Of a stretch of DNA of 64,000 nucleotides, positions 54,073-61,441 are shown piece after piece. Made by a program: the position numbers and the translations under genes. Origin of the DNA: Pseudomonas sp. MM211 (GTDB lineage Bacteria; Pseudomonadota; Gammaproteobacteria; Pseudomonadales; Pseudomonadaceae); the NCBI RefSeq assembly GCF_020386635.1, contig NZ_CP081942.1, forward strand, positions 5,084,001 through 5,148,000, written 5' to 3'. The first letter of the stretch is position 1, and each line of letters starts with the position of its first letter. Below the pieces are notes generated by a model. It made no database searches. It saw only the letters and a list, made by a program, of their open reading frames with translations, and had not been told where the DNA came from.

Positions 54073-55271
54073 CAGATGGTTCCCCTACGCGGCGGCAGCA
54101 CGTCATTGAGGTAGTAGTTGCCCACCGCGTGGTACTTCCAGCGCACCGGATCGTGCAGGGTGTGGGTTCGCGCGTTGCGCCAGTGACGATCCAGATTGTG
54201 TTCGGCCAGGGTGCCGCGGCTGCCGGCCAGTTCGAGCAGCTTGTTGGACAGCGCCAGCGAGGCTTCAGTGCCGATGGCCCGTGCCTCGGCCACGGCGATG
54301 GAGGCCGCCGCCACGCTGGCCGCATCGGGTGCAGCCTGGGCGAGGTCGAGGAGCTCACCGGCGCGTTCGAGCAGCGCTTCGGCGGCGTGCAGGTGAATGG
54401 CCAGCCGGCCTATCGCCTTGAGGGTCAGCGGATCATCGCTGGCCTTGTCCACGCCCGCGTCGATCCACGGCCGCGAGCTGTTGCGCACAAAGCTCAGGGT
54501 GTCTGCGTAGGCGCCGCGGGCGATGCCGATATCGATGGCGGCATGCAGCAACTGGGCGAACGGTCCGACCGTGGTCGGGCGTTCGAACGAAGCCTGGAAC
54601 GGCACCACATCCGCCGCGGCCACCGGCACCTGCTGCAACAGCACCGAGCCACTGCCCGTGGTGCGCTGACCGAAGCCGCTCCAATCGTCGATGATGTCCA
54701 GCCCCGGCGCATGGCGAGGCACGAACGCCAGATGGCCGATGCCCTGCTCATCCACCGCCAGAGTAGGAATACGCTGGGCGTACAAGGCACCGGTGGCGTA
54801 GAACTTACGCCCGTCGATGTGGAAGTTTTCACCATCGGCGATCAACCGCGTGGTGCGATCCTGCGAGGTTTTGGTGCCCAGCTCCGCCAGCGCGTTGCCA
54901 AAGCGCACGCCCTGCAGCACTTCGCCATACAGGCGGCGCTGCTGCTCGAGGGTGCCGTTGATGCGCAGCACTTCCAGGGCATAGAAATGGTTCTGGGGAA
55001 TCTGCCCGAGCGAGCCATCGGCCTGGGCTATTCGCGCGATCACCTTGGCCAGGGTGACACTGGAAACGCCAGCCCCACCAAATGCCTTCGGCACGCTGAT
55101 CGCCCACAGCCCGGAGCGGCTGAACAGCTCAAGCTCGGCGTGCGGCAGCAGGCGTTCACGGTCTCGCTGGGCAGCGCCGGCGCGAAAGACCTCGGCCAGG
55201 GCATTGGCGATCTCCAGCGCTTCGGCGTCACTGCCGATCAGTGCCGGCGCGGGATTCAAAGGTGCGTTCAT
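54072..55271 (-). CDS. SfnB-family sulfur acquisition oxidoreductase (second)
   Basis: A 399-residue acyl-CoA-dehydrogenase-fold flavoprotein of the DszC/SfnB group. The N-terminal helical part has ERLLPHAELELFSRSGLWAISVPKAFGGAGVS and GSLGQIPQNHFYALEVLRI. The flavin-binding beta domain has DGRKFYATGALYAQ. The C-terminal signature is NLDRHWRNARTHTLHDPVRWKYHAVGNYYLND, typical of SfnB. Such enzymes are proposed to oxidise dimethyl sulfone or similar compounds under sulfate limitation, using reduced flavin. It starts three bases after the paralogue and overlaps the LLM gene by one base. Confidence 0.9.
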   Translation of the reverse strand: MNAPLNPAPALIGSDAEALEIANALAEVFRAGAAQRDRERLLPHAELELFSRSGLWAISVPKAFGGAGVSSVTLAKVIARIAQADGSLGQIPQNHFYALEVLRINGTLEQQRRLYGEVLQGVRFGNALAELGTKTSQDRTTRLIADGENFHIDGRKFYATGALYAQRIPTLAVDEQGIGHLAFVPRHAPGLDIIDDWSGFGQRTTGSGSVLLQQVPVAAADVVPFQASFERPTTVGPFAQLLHAAIDIGIARGAYADTLSFVRNSSRPWIDAGVDKASDDPLTLKAIGRLAIHLHAAEALLERAGELLDLAQAAPDAASVAAASIAVAEARAIGTEASLALSNKLLELAGSRGTLAEHNLDRHWRNARTHTLHDPVRWKYHAVGNYYLNDVLPPRRGTI

Positions 55272-55274
55272 GGC

Positions 55275-56543
55275 TCAGATCCAGGAGTGACGGGCGGGAT
55301 GACGCCCGTTGAGGTGGTAGGCGCCAACGGCGTGGTACTTCCAGCGCACCGGATCGTGCAGCGTGTGGGTACGGGCGTTGCGCCAGTGCCGGTCGAGGCC
55401 AAACTCGGCCAAGGTGGCGCGGCTGCCGGCCAGCTCCAGCAATTTTTCGCTGGCCAGCAGACTGATCTCGGTGGTCAGCACCTTGGCTTCGGCGACGGCG
55501 ATCGAAGCGCGCGCGGCCGCATCGGCATCGATTTCGCCGGCACTGACTTCGTCGAGCACCCCGGCCGCCTTGCGCAGCAGCGCTTCGGCGGCATGCAGGT
55601 CGACATGCAAGCGGCCGATATCGGCGATTACGTAGGGGTCATCGCTGGCCCGCTCGACATTGGCATCGACCCAGGGCCGGGATTTCTCACGGATGAAGGT
55701 AATCGCATCGCCCAGTGCACCGGCAGCGATACCGGCATCGATGGCGGCCTGGATCAACTGCGAGGCGGCGCCCTGGATGCTGGGGCGTTCACCGAACTGC
55801 CAGAGCGGAATCAGGTTGTCGGCATCTACCTCGACCCGGTTCAGCAGCACCGTGCCACTGGCCGTGGTGCGCTGGCCAAAGCCGGACCAGTCGTCGACGA
55901 TCCGCAAGCCCTGACGACCACGCTGGATCAGCGCCAGCACCGGGCGCTGCTGCTCATCCAGCGCCTTGGCCACGATCCAGTGGGCGAAGATGGAGCCGGT
56001 GGAGTAGAACTTCTCGCCACTGATGAAATAGTGCTCACCGTCGCGTTCGACGCGAGCGCTCAGTGCCAGGGTGTTTTTGCTATTGCGCTCGGGCCCGGCA
56101 TTACCGATGCGCCAGCCCTGCAACACGCTGCCGAACACCCGCTGGCGCTGCTCCGGGGTGGCCAGCAATTGCAACAGCGCGATGATGCCGAACTGGTTCT
56201 GAGGGATCTGCCCGAGCGCCGGGTCCACTGCGGAGATAATCCGAAAGACCTCGGCGATGGTGCGATAGGACAGCTGCGGGCCGCCGAACTCGCGGGGTAC
56301 GGCGATGCTGCCCAGGCCACTGGCGGTGAATTGCTCGACCAGTGCCCAGGGCAACTGGCGTTCGCGGTCACGCTCGATGGCCTGAGCACGGGCCGCCTCG
56401 GCGAGCTCACGAGCCGCCTGCAACGCCTCTTCATCGCTGCGCAGAATGCGCGCAGCGGCAAGCCGGGGCGCCACGTCCAGTTCGCTATCTGGGGAGTTCT
56501 GCTGCGCGGGCGAGCCGCTCTCGGCTGCCGTCGGATGAACCAT
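55275..56543 (-). CDS. SfnB-family sulfur acquisition oxidoreductase (first)
   Basis: Starts at the ATG at 56543, with GAGG five bases earlier (a TTG at 56561 is less likely); 422 residues. It shares the fold and the C-terminal LDRHWRNARTHTLHDPVRWKYHAVGAYHLNG signature with the next gene, so the two are tandem duplicates that have diverged. The first 30 residues are a disordered extension. It is the first gene of the leftward sulfur operon and lies just after the 18 bp palindrome at 56638-56655. The two copies may form a heteromer or act on different substrates; neither is known. Confidence 0.9.
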   Translation of the reverse strand: MVHPTAAESGSPAQQNSPDSELDVAPRLAAARILRSDEEALQAARELAEAARAQAIERDRERQLPWALVEQFTASGLGSIAVPREFGGPQLSYRTIAEVFRIISAVDPALGQIPQNQFGIIALLQLLATPEQRQRVFGSVLQGWRIGNAGPERNSKNTLALSARVERDGEHYFISGEKFYSTGSIFAHWIVAKALDEQQRPVLALIQRGRQGLRIVDDWSGFGQRTTASGTVLLNRVEVDADNLIPLWQFGERPSIQGAASQLIQAAIDAGIAAGALGDAITFIREKSRPWVDANVERASDDPYVIADIGRLHVDLHAAEALLRKAAGVLDEVSAGEIDADAAARASIAVAEAKVLTTEISLLASEKLLELAGSRATLAEFGLDRHWRNARTHTLHDPVRWKYHAVGAYHLNGRHPARHSWI

Positions 56544-56890
56544 ACACACCTCGATTTGCAAGACGTCGCGCCTGACAAACGAGGGTCACGACGCGGAGTC
56601 GATATACCCTAATTGAACGGATACTAAATAATTAAATAGCTTATTCGAATAAGCTTAGGCGGACACGTCCTACTCGCCGCCCTCCTCTGCCCAGGGAGTC
56701 CGGGTTCGCTGGCAGTGGATCTCGCCACCTGCTGCGTGCTATCGCTCGGCCGAATTGCGGCCTGAGCAGATAGCTGTCAAATGAACTTTTCGCGACGAAA
56801 CGCCAACTTTTACAAGATTTTGCCGACAGAGCGGCGTTCCGGCACACTAACGCCCCCGAGCCTAGGCTCGTCGCCACAGCCAGATCTCGT
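56544..56890. other. Divergent promoter region between sfnB-like operon and plsB
   Basis: 347 bases with an AT-rich left part (56600-56660) that holds the 18 bp palindrome and an ATTAGGGTATAT-like minus-strand -10 region. The right part precedes plsB. No protein gene is visible. Confidence 0.5.
56638..56655. promoter_or_regulatory. Perfect 18 bp palindrome upstream of the sfnB-like operon
   Basis: AGCTTATTCGAATAAGCT is exactly self-complementary and lies about 95 bases ahead of the first SfnB-like start. The inner TTATTC/GAATAA half-sites look like CysB half-sites, suggesting sulfur-responsive control. This similarity was judged by eye. Confidence 0.45.
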
Positions 56891-59374
56891 ATGACCCGCT
56901 CCCCGCTTCGCCGTCTCGCATTCGGTACCCTGCGCCGCCTGTTGTACCTGTGGGTGCGCTCGGAAACCATCAACCAGTCGGCGTTCACCCTCAAGCTCGA
57001 CCGCAGCAAGCCGGTGTTCTACGTGCTGCAGCAGCCTTCGGTGAGCGATCTGGCGGTACTCGACCGCGAATGCACCAAGGCCGGTTTGCCACGGCCGGTG
57101 CTGCCAGTGGCCGTGGGTGATCTGATGGAGCCGGCGGCGTTCTTCTACCTGACCCCGGAGCCCGACTGGCTCGGCCGCCAGGACAAGCGTGGTATTTCGC
57201 CAACCTTGCAACGGATGGTCAGCGCCCTCGGCGAGAACCGCGCCGAGGAGGCACAGATCATTCCGGTCAGCGTGTTCTGGGGCCAGTCGCCGGATCATGA
57301 AACCAGCGCCTGGAAGCTGCTGTTCGCCGACAGCTGGGCCGTCACCGGGCGCTTGCGCCGCCTGATCAGCATTCTGATTCTGGGCCGCACTACCCGCGTG
57401 CAATTTTCCACGCCCATCCAGCTACGTGAGCTGATCGCGCAGAACAAGGGCGAGGAACGCACCCTGCGCATGGTGCACCGCATCCTGCGGGTGCACTTTC
57501 GCAACCAGAAGGCCGCGGTCATCGGCCCGGACGTGTCGCACCGGCGCAACCTGGTCAAGGGCCTAGTACATGGCCCGCAAGTTCGCCAGGCCATCGCCGA
57601 AGAGGCCGAACGCGAGAACATCTCGGTGCAGAAAGCCGAGGCCCTAGCCTTGCGTTACGGCAACGAAATCGCCTCGGATTACACCTACACGGCGATCCGC
57701 TTTATCGAGCTGATCCTGTCCTGGTTCTGGAACAAGATCTACGACGGCATCAAGGTCAATCACATCGAAGGCGTGCAGGACATCGCCCAGGGGCACGAGG
57801 TGATCTACGTGCCCTGCCACCGCAGCCATATCGATTACCTGCTGCTGTCCTACCTGCTGTTCCGCAACGGCCTGACACCGCCGCACATTGCCGCCGGTAT
57901 CAACCTCAACATGCCGATCATCGGTGGTCTGCTGCGCCGCGGCGGCGCCTTCTTCATGCGCCGCACCTTCAAGGGCAACCCGCTCTACACCGCGGTGTTC
58001 AACGAGTACCTGCACACCCTGATCAGCAAGGGTTATCCGGTGGAATACTTCGTCGAAGGGGGCCGCTCGCGTACCGGTCGCATGCTGCGGCCGAAGACCG
58101 GCATGCTCGCCATCACTCTGCGCAGTTACCTGCAGAGCCATCGCCTGCCAGTGGTGTTCGTGCCGGTGTACATCGGCTACGAGCGCGTGCTGGAGGGTCG
58201 CACCTACCTAGGCGAACTGCGCGGTGCGAGCAAGAAGAAGGAATCGATCTTCGATATCTTCAAAGTCATCGGTGCACTCAAGCAGCGCTTCGGCCATGTC
58301 TGGGTCAACTTCGGCGAACCAATCAAGCTCGACAGCTTTCTCGATGGGCAGCAGCCGGACTGGCGCGACCAGAACCTGGGGCCGGACTATCGCCCGGCCT
58401 GGCTCAACGAGACCACCAATCGCCTTGCCGAACGCGTGGTTCAGCGCCTCAACGAGGCGGCGGCGATCAACCCCGTCAACCTGGTGGCTCTGGCACTGCT
58501 CTCCACCAGCAAGCTGGCCCTGGATGAGCGCGCACTGACGCGCATCCTCGACCTGTATCAAAGCCTGCTGCGGCGCGTGCCCTACTCGCCGCATACCACC
58601 CTGCCGGAAGGCGATGGCCTGGCACTGATCGAATACGTGCGCGGCATGGAACTGCTGTCCGAGCAGAAGGATGCCTTGGGGCGCATCCTCTATCTGGATG
58701 AGCAGAACGCCATCCTGATGACCTATTACCGTAACAACGTGTTGCACATCTTCGCCCTACCCGGCCTGCTGGCGAGCTTCTTCCAGAGCAGCGGGCGGAT
58801 GAGCCGCGAGCAGATTCTGCGCTTCGTTCACGCGCTGTATCCGTACCTGCAGGCCGAGCTGTACATCCGCTGGTCTGCGGACGAGCTCGAAGGTGTGGTC
58901 GATCAGTGGCTGGAGGCCTTCGTCGAACAGGGCCTGCTCAAGGTCGAGAACGACCTGTACGTGCGCCCGGCGCCGAGCTCGCGGCACTTTGTGCTGCTGA
59001 CCCTGCTGTCACGCGCCATCGCTCAGACCCTGCAGCGCTTCTATATGGCCAGCGCGCTACTGCTCAATGCCGGGCAGAACAGCATCAGCGCCGAGGAGCT
59101 GGAAGACTTGTGTACGGTCATGGCCCAGCGCCTGTCGATCCTGCATGGCCTGAACGCCCCGGAATTCTTCGACAAAAGCCTGTTCCGCCACTTCATCCAG
59201 ACGCTGCTCGACCAGGGCGTGCTGCGCAAGGACGAAGCCGGCAAACTCAGCCACCACCCGGAGTTCGCCGAGCTGGCCGAAGGCGCCGCCAAGCGTGTAC
59301 TGCCAGCGGAGATTCGTCTGTCGATCCGTCAGGTGACTATGGATCGTAGCGAGGAGTTGCTCGATGGACTCTAG
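56891..59374 (+). CDS. plsB: Glycerol-3-phosphate 1-O-acyltransferase PlsB
   Basis: An 827-residue enzyme of full PlsB length, which makes 1-acyl-glycerol-3-phosphate from an acyl-ACP or acyl-CoA at the inner membrane. The acyltransferase blocks are HRSHID with the HX4D pair at H310 and D315, [25 protein letters not shown] and [16 protein letters not shown]. The N- and C-terminal regions are typical helical PlsB parts. ATG at 56891 begins [18 protein letters not shown], a basic, membrane-associating opening. The gene is monocistronic and ends in a hairpin. Confidence 0.97.
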   Translation: MTRSPLRRLAFGTLRRLLYLWVRSETINQSAFTLKLDRSKPVFYVLQQPSVSDLAVLDRECTKAGLPRPVLPVAVGDLMEPAAFFYLTPEPDWLGRQDKRGISPTLQRMVSALGENRAEEAQIIPVSVFWGQSPDHETSAWKLLFADSWAVTGRLRRLISILILGRTTRVQFSTPIQLRELIAQNKGEERTLRMVHRILRVHFRNQKAAVIGPDVSHRRNLVKGLVHGPQVRQAIAEEAERENISVQKAEALALRYGNEIASDYTYTAIRFIELILSWFWNKIYDGIKVNHIEGVQDIAQGHEVIYVPCHRSHIDYLLLSYLLFRNGLTPPHIAAGINLNMPIIGGLLRRGGAFFMRRTFKGNPLYTAVFNEYLHTLISKGYPVEYFVEGGRSRTGRMLRPKTGMLAITLRSYLQSHRLPVVFVPVYIGYERVLEGRTYLGELRGASKKKESIFDIFKVIGALKQRFGHVWVNFGEPIKLDSFLDGQQPDWRDQNLGPDYRPAWLNETTNRLAERVVQRLNEAAAINPVNLVALALLSTSKLALDERALTRILDLYQSLLRRVPYSPHTTLPEGDGLALIEYVRGMELLSEQKDALGRILYLDEQNAILMTYYRNNVLHIFALPGLLASFFQSSGRMSREQILRFVHALYPYLQAELYIRWSADELEGVVDQWLEAFVEQGLLKVENDLYVRPAPSSRHFVLLTLLSRAIAQTLQRFYMASALLLNAGQNSISAEELEDLCTVMAQRLSILHGLNAPEFFDKSLFRHFIQTLLDQGVLRKDEAGKLSHHPEFAELAEGAAKRVLPAEIRLSIRQVTMDRSEELLDGL

Positions 59375-59395
59375 GCCCAGCGACTCGGCTGGGCC
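59374..59395 (+). terminator. Hairpin after plsB
   Basis: GGCCCAGC and GCTGGGCC arms around a six-base loop begin in the stop codon. There is no T tract, so termination is likely but not certain. Confidence 0.5.
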
Positions 59396-59496
59396 GTCAT
59401 GTCGATCTGACACGACGATAGGCTTCGTCCGTTATTGAGCTTTACGACAACAGTCCCTAAGATGCGTCGTTGGGGCCATTTAGGGCAGGGATTTTC

Positions 59497-60579
59497 GTGC
59501 GTTATTACACAATTCTGGGATCACTGGCGATCATGGTTTCGGGTTGCGCCATGCAGCCTTCGGCCACATCGACCAATAACGAAGAAAAGCCGGCACAACC
59601 GGTACCAGTCGCTCAGCAAGCCGCTGCCGCGCCCGCCACAGCGCAACCGGCAGTAGCGCCAAGCCCTCAGCCCGCAGTGGCCAGCCCGTCGGTGCCTGCA
59701 GCGAGTTCCCAGGAACCTCAGGAATACGAAATCCAGCCGGGTCAGTGCTGGGTTCATGCCCAGGTCAGACCACGTCCGGTGCAGAGCACCCAGGAAGTCG
59801 TGGTCAAGGACTCGGTCAACAAAATCACCGTCACCCCTGCCGAGCTCGACAAGGGCTTCAAGCAAGTGGTCACCCGTGAAGGCACCAAGACCTACCGCAT
59901 CGAGCCGCCGACCTACCGCGTGGTGTCCGAGCAGGTGAAGATCCGTCCTGAGGTCAAGCGCTACATCGTCGTACCGGCGGTTTACGAAAACACCCAGGAA
60001 ACCGTCACCCTCGAAGAAGCCAAGACCGTGCTCGACCAGTGTCGCGCAGCTGGCACCCGCTACTCGAGCGGCACCGGCGCGATGTCGTTCTGTGCACGCC
60101 AGGTACCGGCCAAGCAGGAAGTGGTCAAGGTCAAGAAGCTGGTCTCTCCGGAAACCGTGCGGATCGAAACCGACCCGGCCCAGTACAAGAGCGTGACGCG
60201 CTGGATCGTCGACAAGCCTGCCCAGGCCATCGAAGTGACGCTGGATCCGGAATACACCAAGGTCGCCTCCACCGAAGTGGTTCGCCCGGTCGAAGCCAAC
60301 CAGATCATCGTGCCGGAAGAGAAGCGCCAGCTGCAGGTCACCCGCTTCGAAGGCAACGCCCGCATCGTGTCGCGCCAGACCGTCTGCGATGGCGATATCA
60401 ATGACAATCTGGTGACCCGCCTGCAGCAGAGCCTGGTCAAGCGCGGCTTCAACCCGGGCACAGTGGATGGCAAGCTCGGCAAGCGCACCCTCGACGCGCT
60501 GACCGAATACCAGACCGCCAATGGCCAGGCCGTCGGCGCGCTGACCCTGGAAAGCCTGACCGCTCTCGAAGTCCAGTAA
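59497..60579 (+). CDS. Peptidoglycan-binding lipoprotein
   Basis: The GTG at 59497 with GGCAGGG nearby is preferred to a TTG at 59470, because it starts a short lipoprotein signal (RYYTILGSLAIMVSGC, lipobox VSGC). The 360-residue product has an Ala/Pro-rich linker at about residues 25-75, then several repeated beta-rich segments (such as YRIEPPTYRVVSEQVKIRPEVKR and later KVKKLVSPETVRIETDPAQYKS). It ends with a PG_binding_1 domain (VTRLQQSLVKRGFNPGTVDGKLGKRTLDALTEYQTANG). It likely anchors the outer membrane to the cell wall. The middle is unassigned. Confidence 0.85.
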   Translation: MRYYTILGSLAIMVSGCAMQPSATSTNNEEKPAQPVPVAQQAAAAPATAQPAVAPSPQPAVASPSVPAASSQEPQEYEIQPGQCWVHAQVRPRPVQSTQEVVVKDSVNKITVTPAELDKGFKQVVTREGTKTYRIEPPTYRVVSEQVKIRPEVKRYIVVPAVYENTQETVTLEEAKTVLDQCRAAGTRYSSGTGAMSFCARQVPAKQEVVKVKKLVSPETVRIETDPAQYKSVTRWIVDKPAQAIEVTLDPEYTKVASTEVVRPVEANQIIVPEEKRQLQVTRFEGNARIVSRQTVCDGDINDNLVTRLQQSLVKRGFNPGTVDGKLGKRTLDALTEYQTANGQAVGALTLESLTALEVQ

Positions 60580-60589
60580 CGATGTACCC

Positions 60590-60614
60590 GGCACGCCCTC
60601 AGGGCGTGCCGTTT
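60590..60614 (+). terminator. Hairpin after the lipoprotein gene
   Basis: The arms GGCACGCCCT and AGGGCGTGCC, one-base loop (at least), are followed by GTTT. It looks like a working intrinsic terminator with a short T run. Confidence 0.6.
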
Positions 60615-60712
60615 CCCCTCTAGCGCTTCGCCCCTTCCCTGCTCAACCTTCGCCGAGAACATCGACAGCCTGCTAAGCTCGCTGCATATCTCACCGCTCG
60701 AAGGTTACTGCC

Positions 60713-61390
60713 ATGCTCCGCATCCCTGTTCTCGTCGCCGGTCTGCTGCTGTCCGCCAACGTGTTCGCCCTGTCGCTTTCCGATCTCAGCCAGCAGGACG
60801 CCAGCGGCGGCCTGAAAGATGCCCTCACCCAGGGCGCCAAGGTGGCCGTGCAGCAGCTCGGCAAGCCGGGTGGTTTCAGCGGCAACCCCGAGGTGCGCAT
60901 CGAGCTGCCGGGCAACCTCGGCAAAGCGGCCAAGACCATGAAGATGATGGGCATGGGCGCTCAGGTCGAGCAGCTGGAAACCAGCATGAACAAGGCCGCC
61001 GAAGCCGCCGTGCCGCAAGCCCAGGCCCTGCTGGTCGACGCCGTTAAGAAGATGACCGTGCAGGACGCCAAGAGCATTCTCTCCGGCCCGCAGGACTCGG
61101 CAACTCAATACCTGAACAAGAGCAGCCGCGAGCAGATCCGCGCCAAGTTCCTGCCCATCGTCAAGCAGGCCACCGATCAGGTCGGCCTGGCGAAGCAGTA
61201 CAACAGCTTCGCCGGCCAGGCAGCCACCTTCGGCGTGCTCGACGCCAAGAGCGCGAATATCGAAAGCTACGTGACCGAACAGGCACTCGATGGCCTGTTC
61301 GACATGATCGCCAAGCAGGAAGCCGGCATCCGCGAGAACCCTGCGGCCGCCGCCACCAGCCTGGCGAAGAAGGTCTTCGGCGCGCTCTGA
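60713..61390 (+). CDS. DUF4197-domain exported protein
   Basis: A 225-residue protein with signal peptide (IPVLVAGLLLSANVFA) and a single DUF4197 domain filling the mature chain. The conserved segments are LTQGAKVAVQQLGKPGGFSGNPEVRIELPGNLGKAAKTMKMMG and a long helical second half with TKQYNSFAGQAATFG-like and VTEQALDGLFDMIAKQEAGIRENPAA. The family is common in Gammaproteobacteria and has no established function. It is probably periplasmic. It has its own ribosome site and is convergent with the RND gene. Confidence 0.9.
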   Translation: MLRIPVLVAGLLLSANVFALSLSDLSQQDASGGLKDALTQGAKVAVQQLGKPGGFSGNPEVRIELPGNLGKAAKTMKMMGMGAQVEQLETSMNKAAEAAVPQAQALLVDAVKKMTVQDAKSILSGPQDSATQYLNKSSREQIRAKFLPIVKQATDQVGLAKQYNSFAGQAATFGVLDAKSANIESYVTEQALDGLFDMIAKQEAGIRENPAAAATSLAKKVFGAL

Positions 61391-61441
61391 AGCAGCGGCA
61401 ATACGCCTGACCGCGCACACGGCGCAGTCAGGCACTTGCCG

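Noticed and set aside
54129..56612. An 827-codon open frame on the plus strand opposite the SfnB-like genes
   Set aside because: Gly/Arg/Gln-rich shadow of high-GC coding on the other strand. The minus-strand frames give clear SfnB family proteins.
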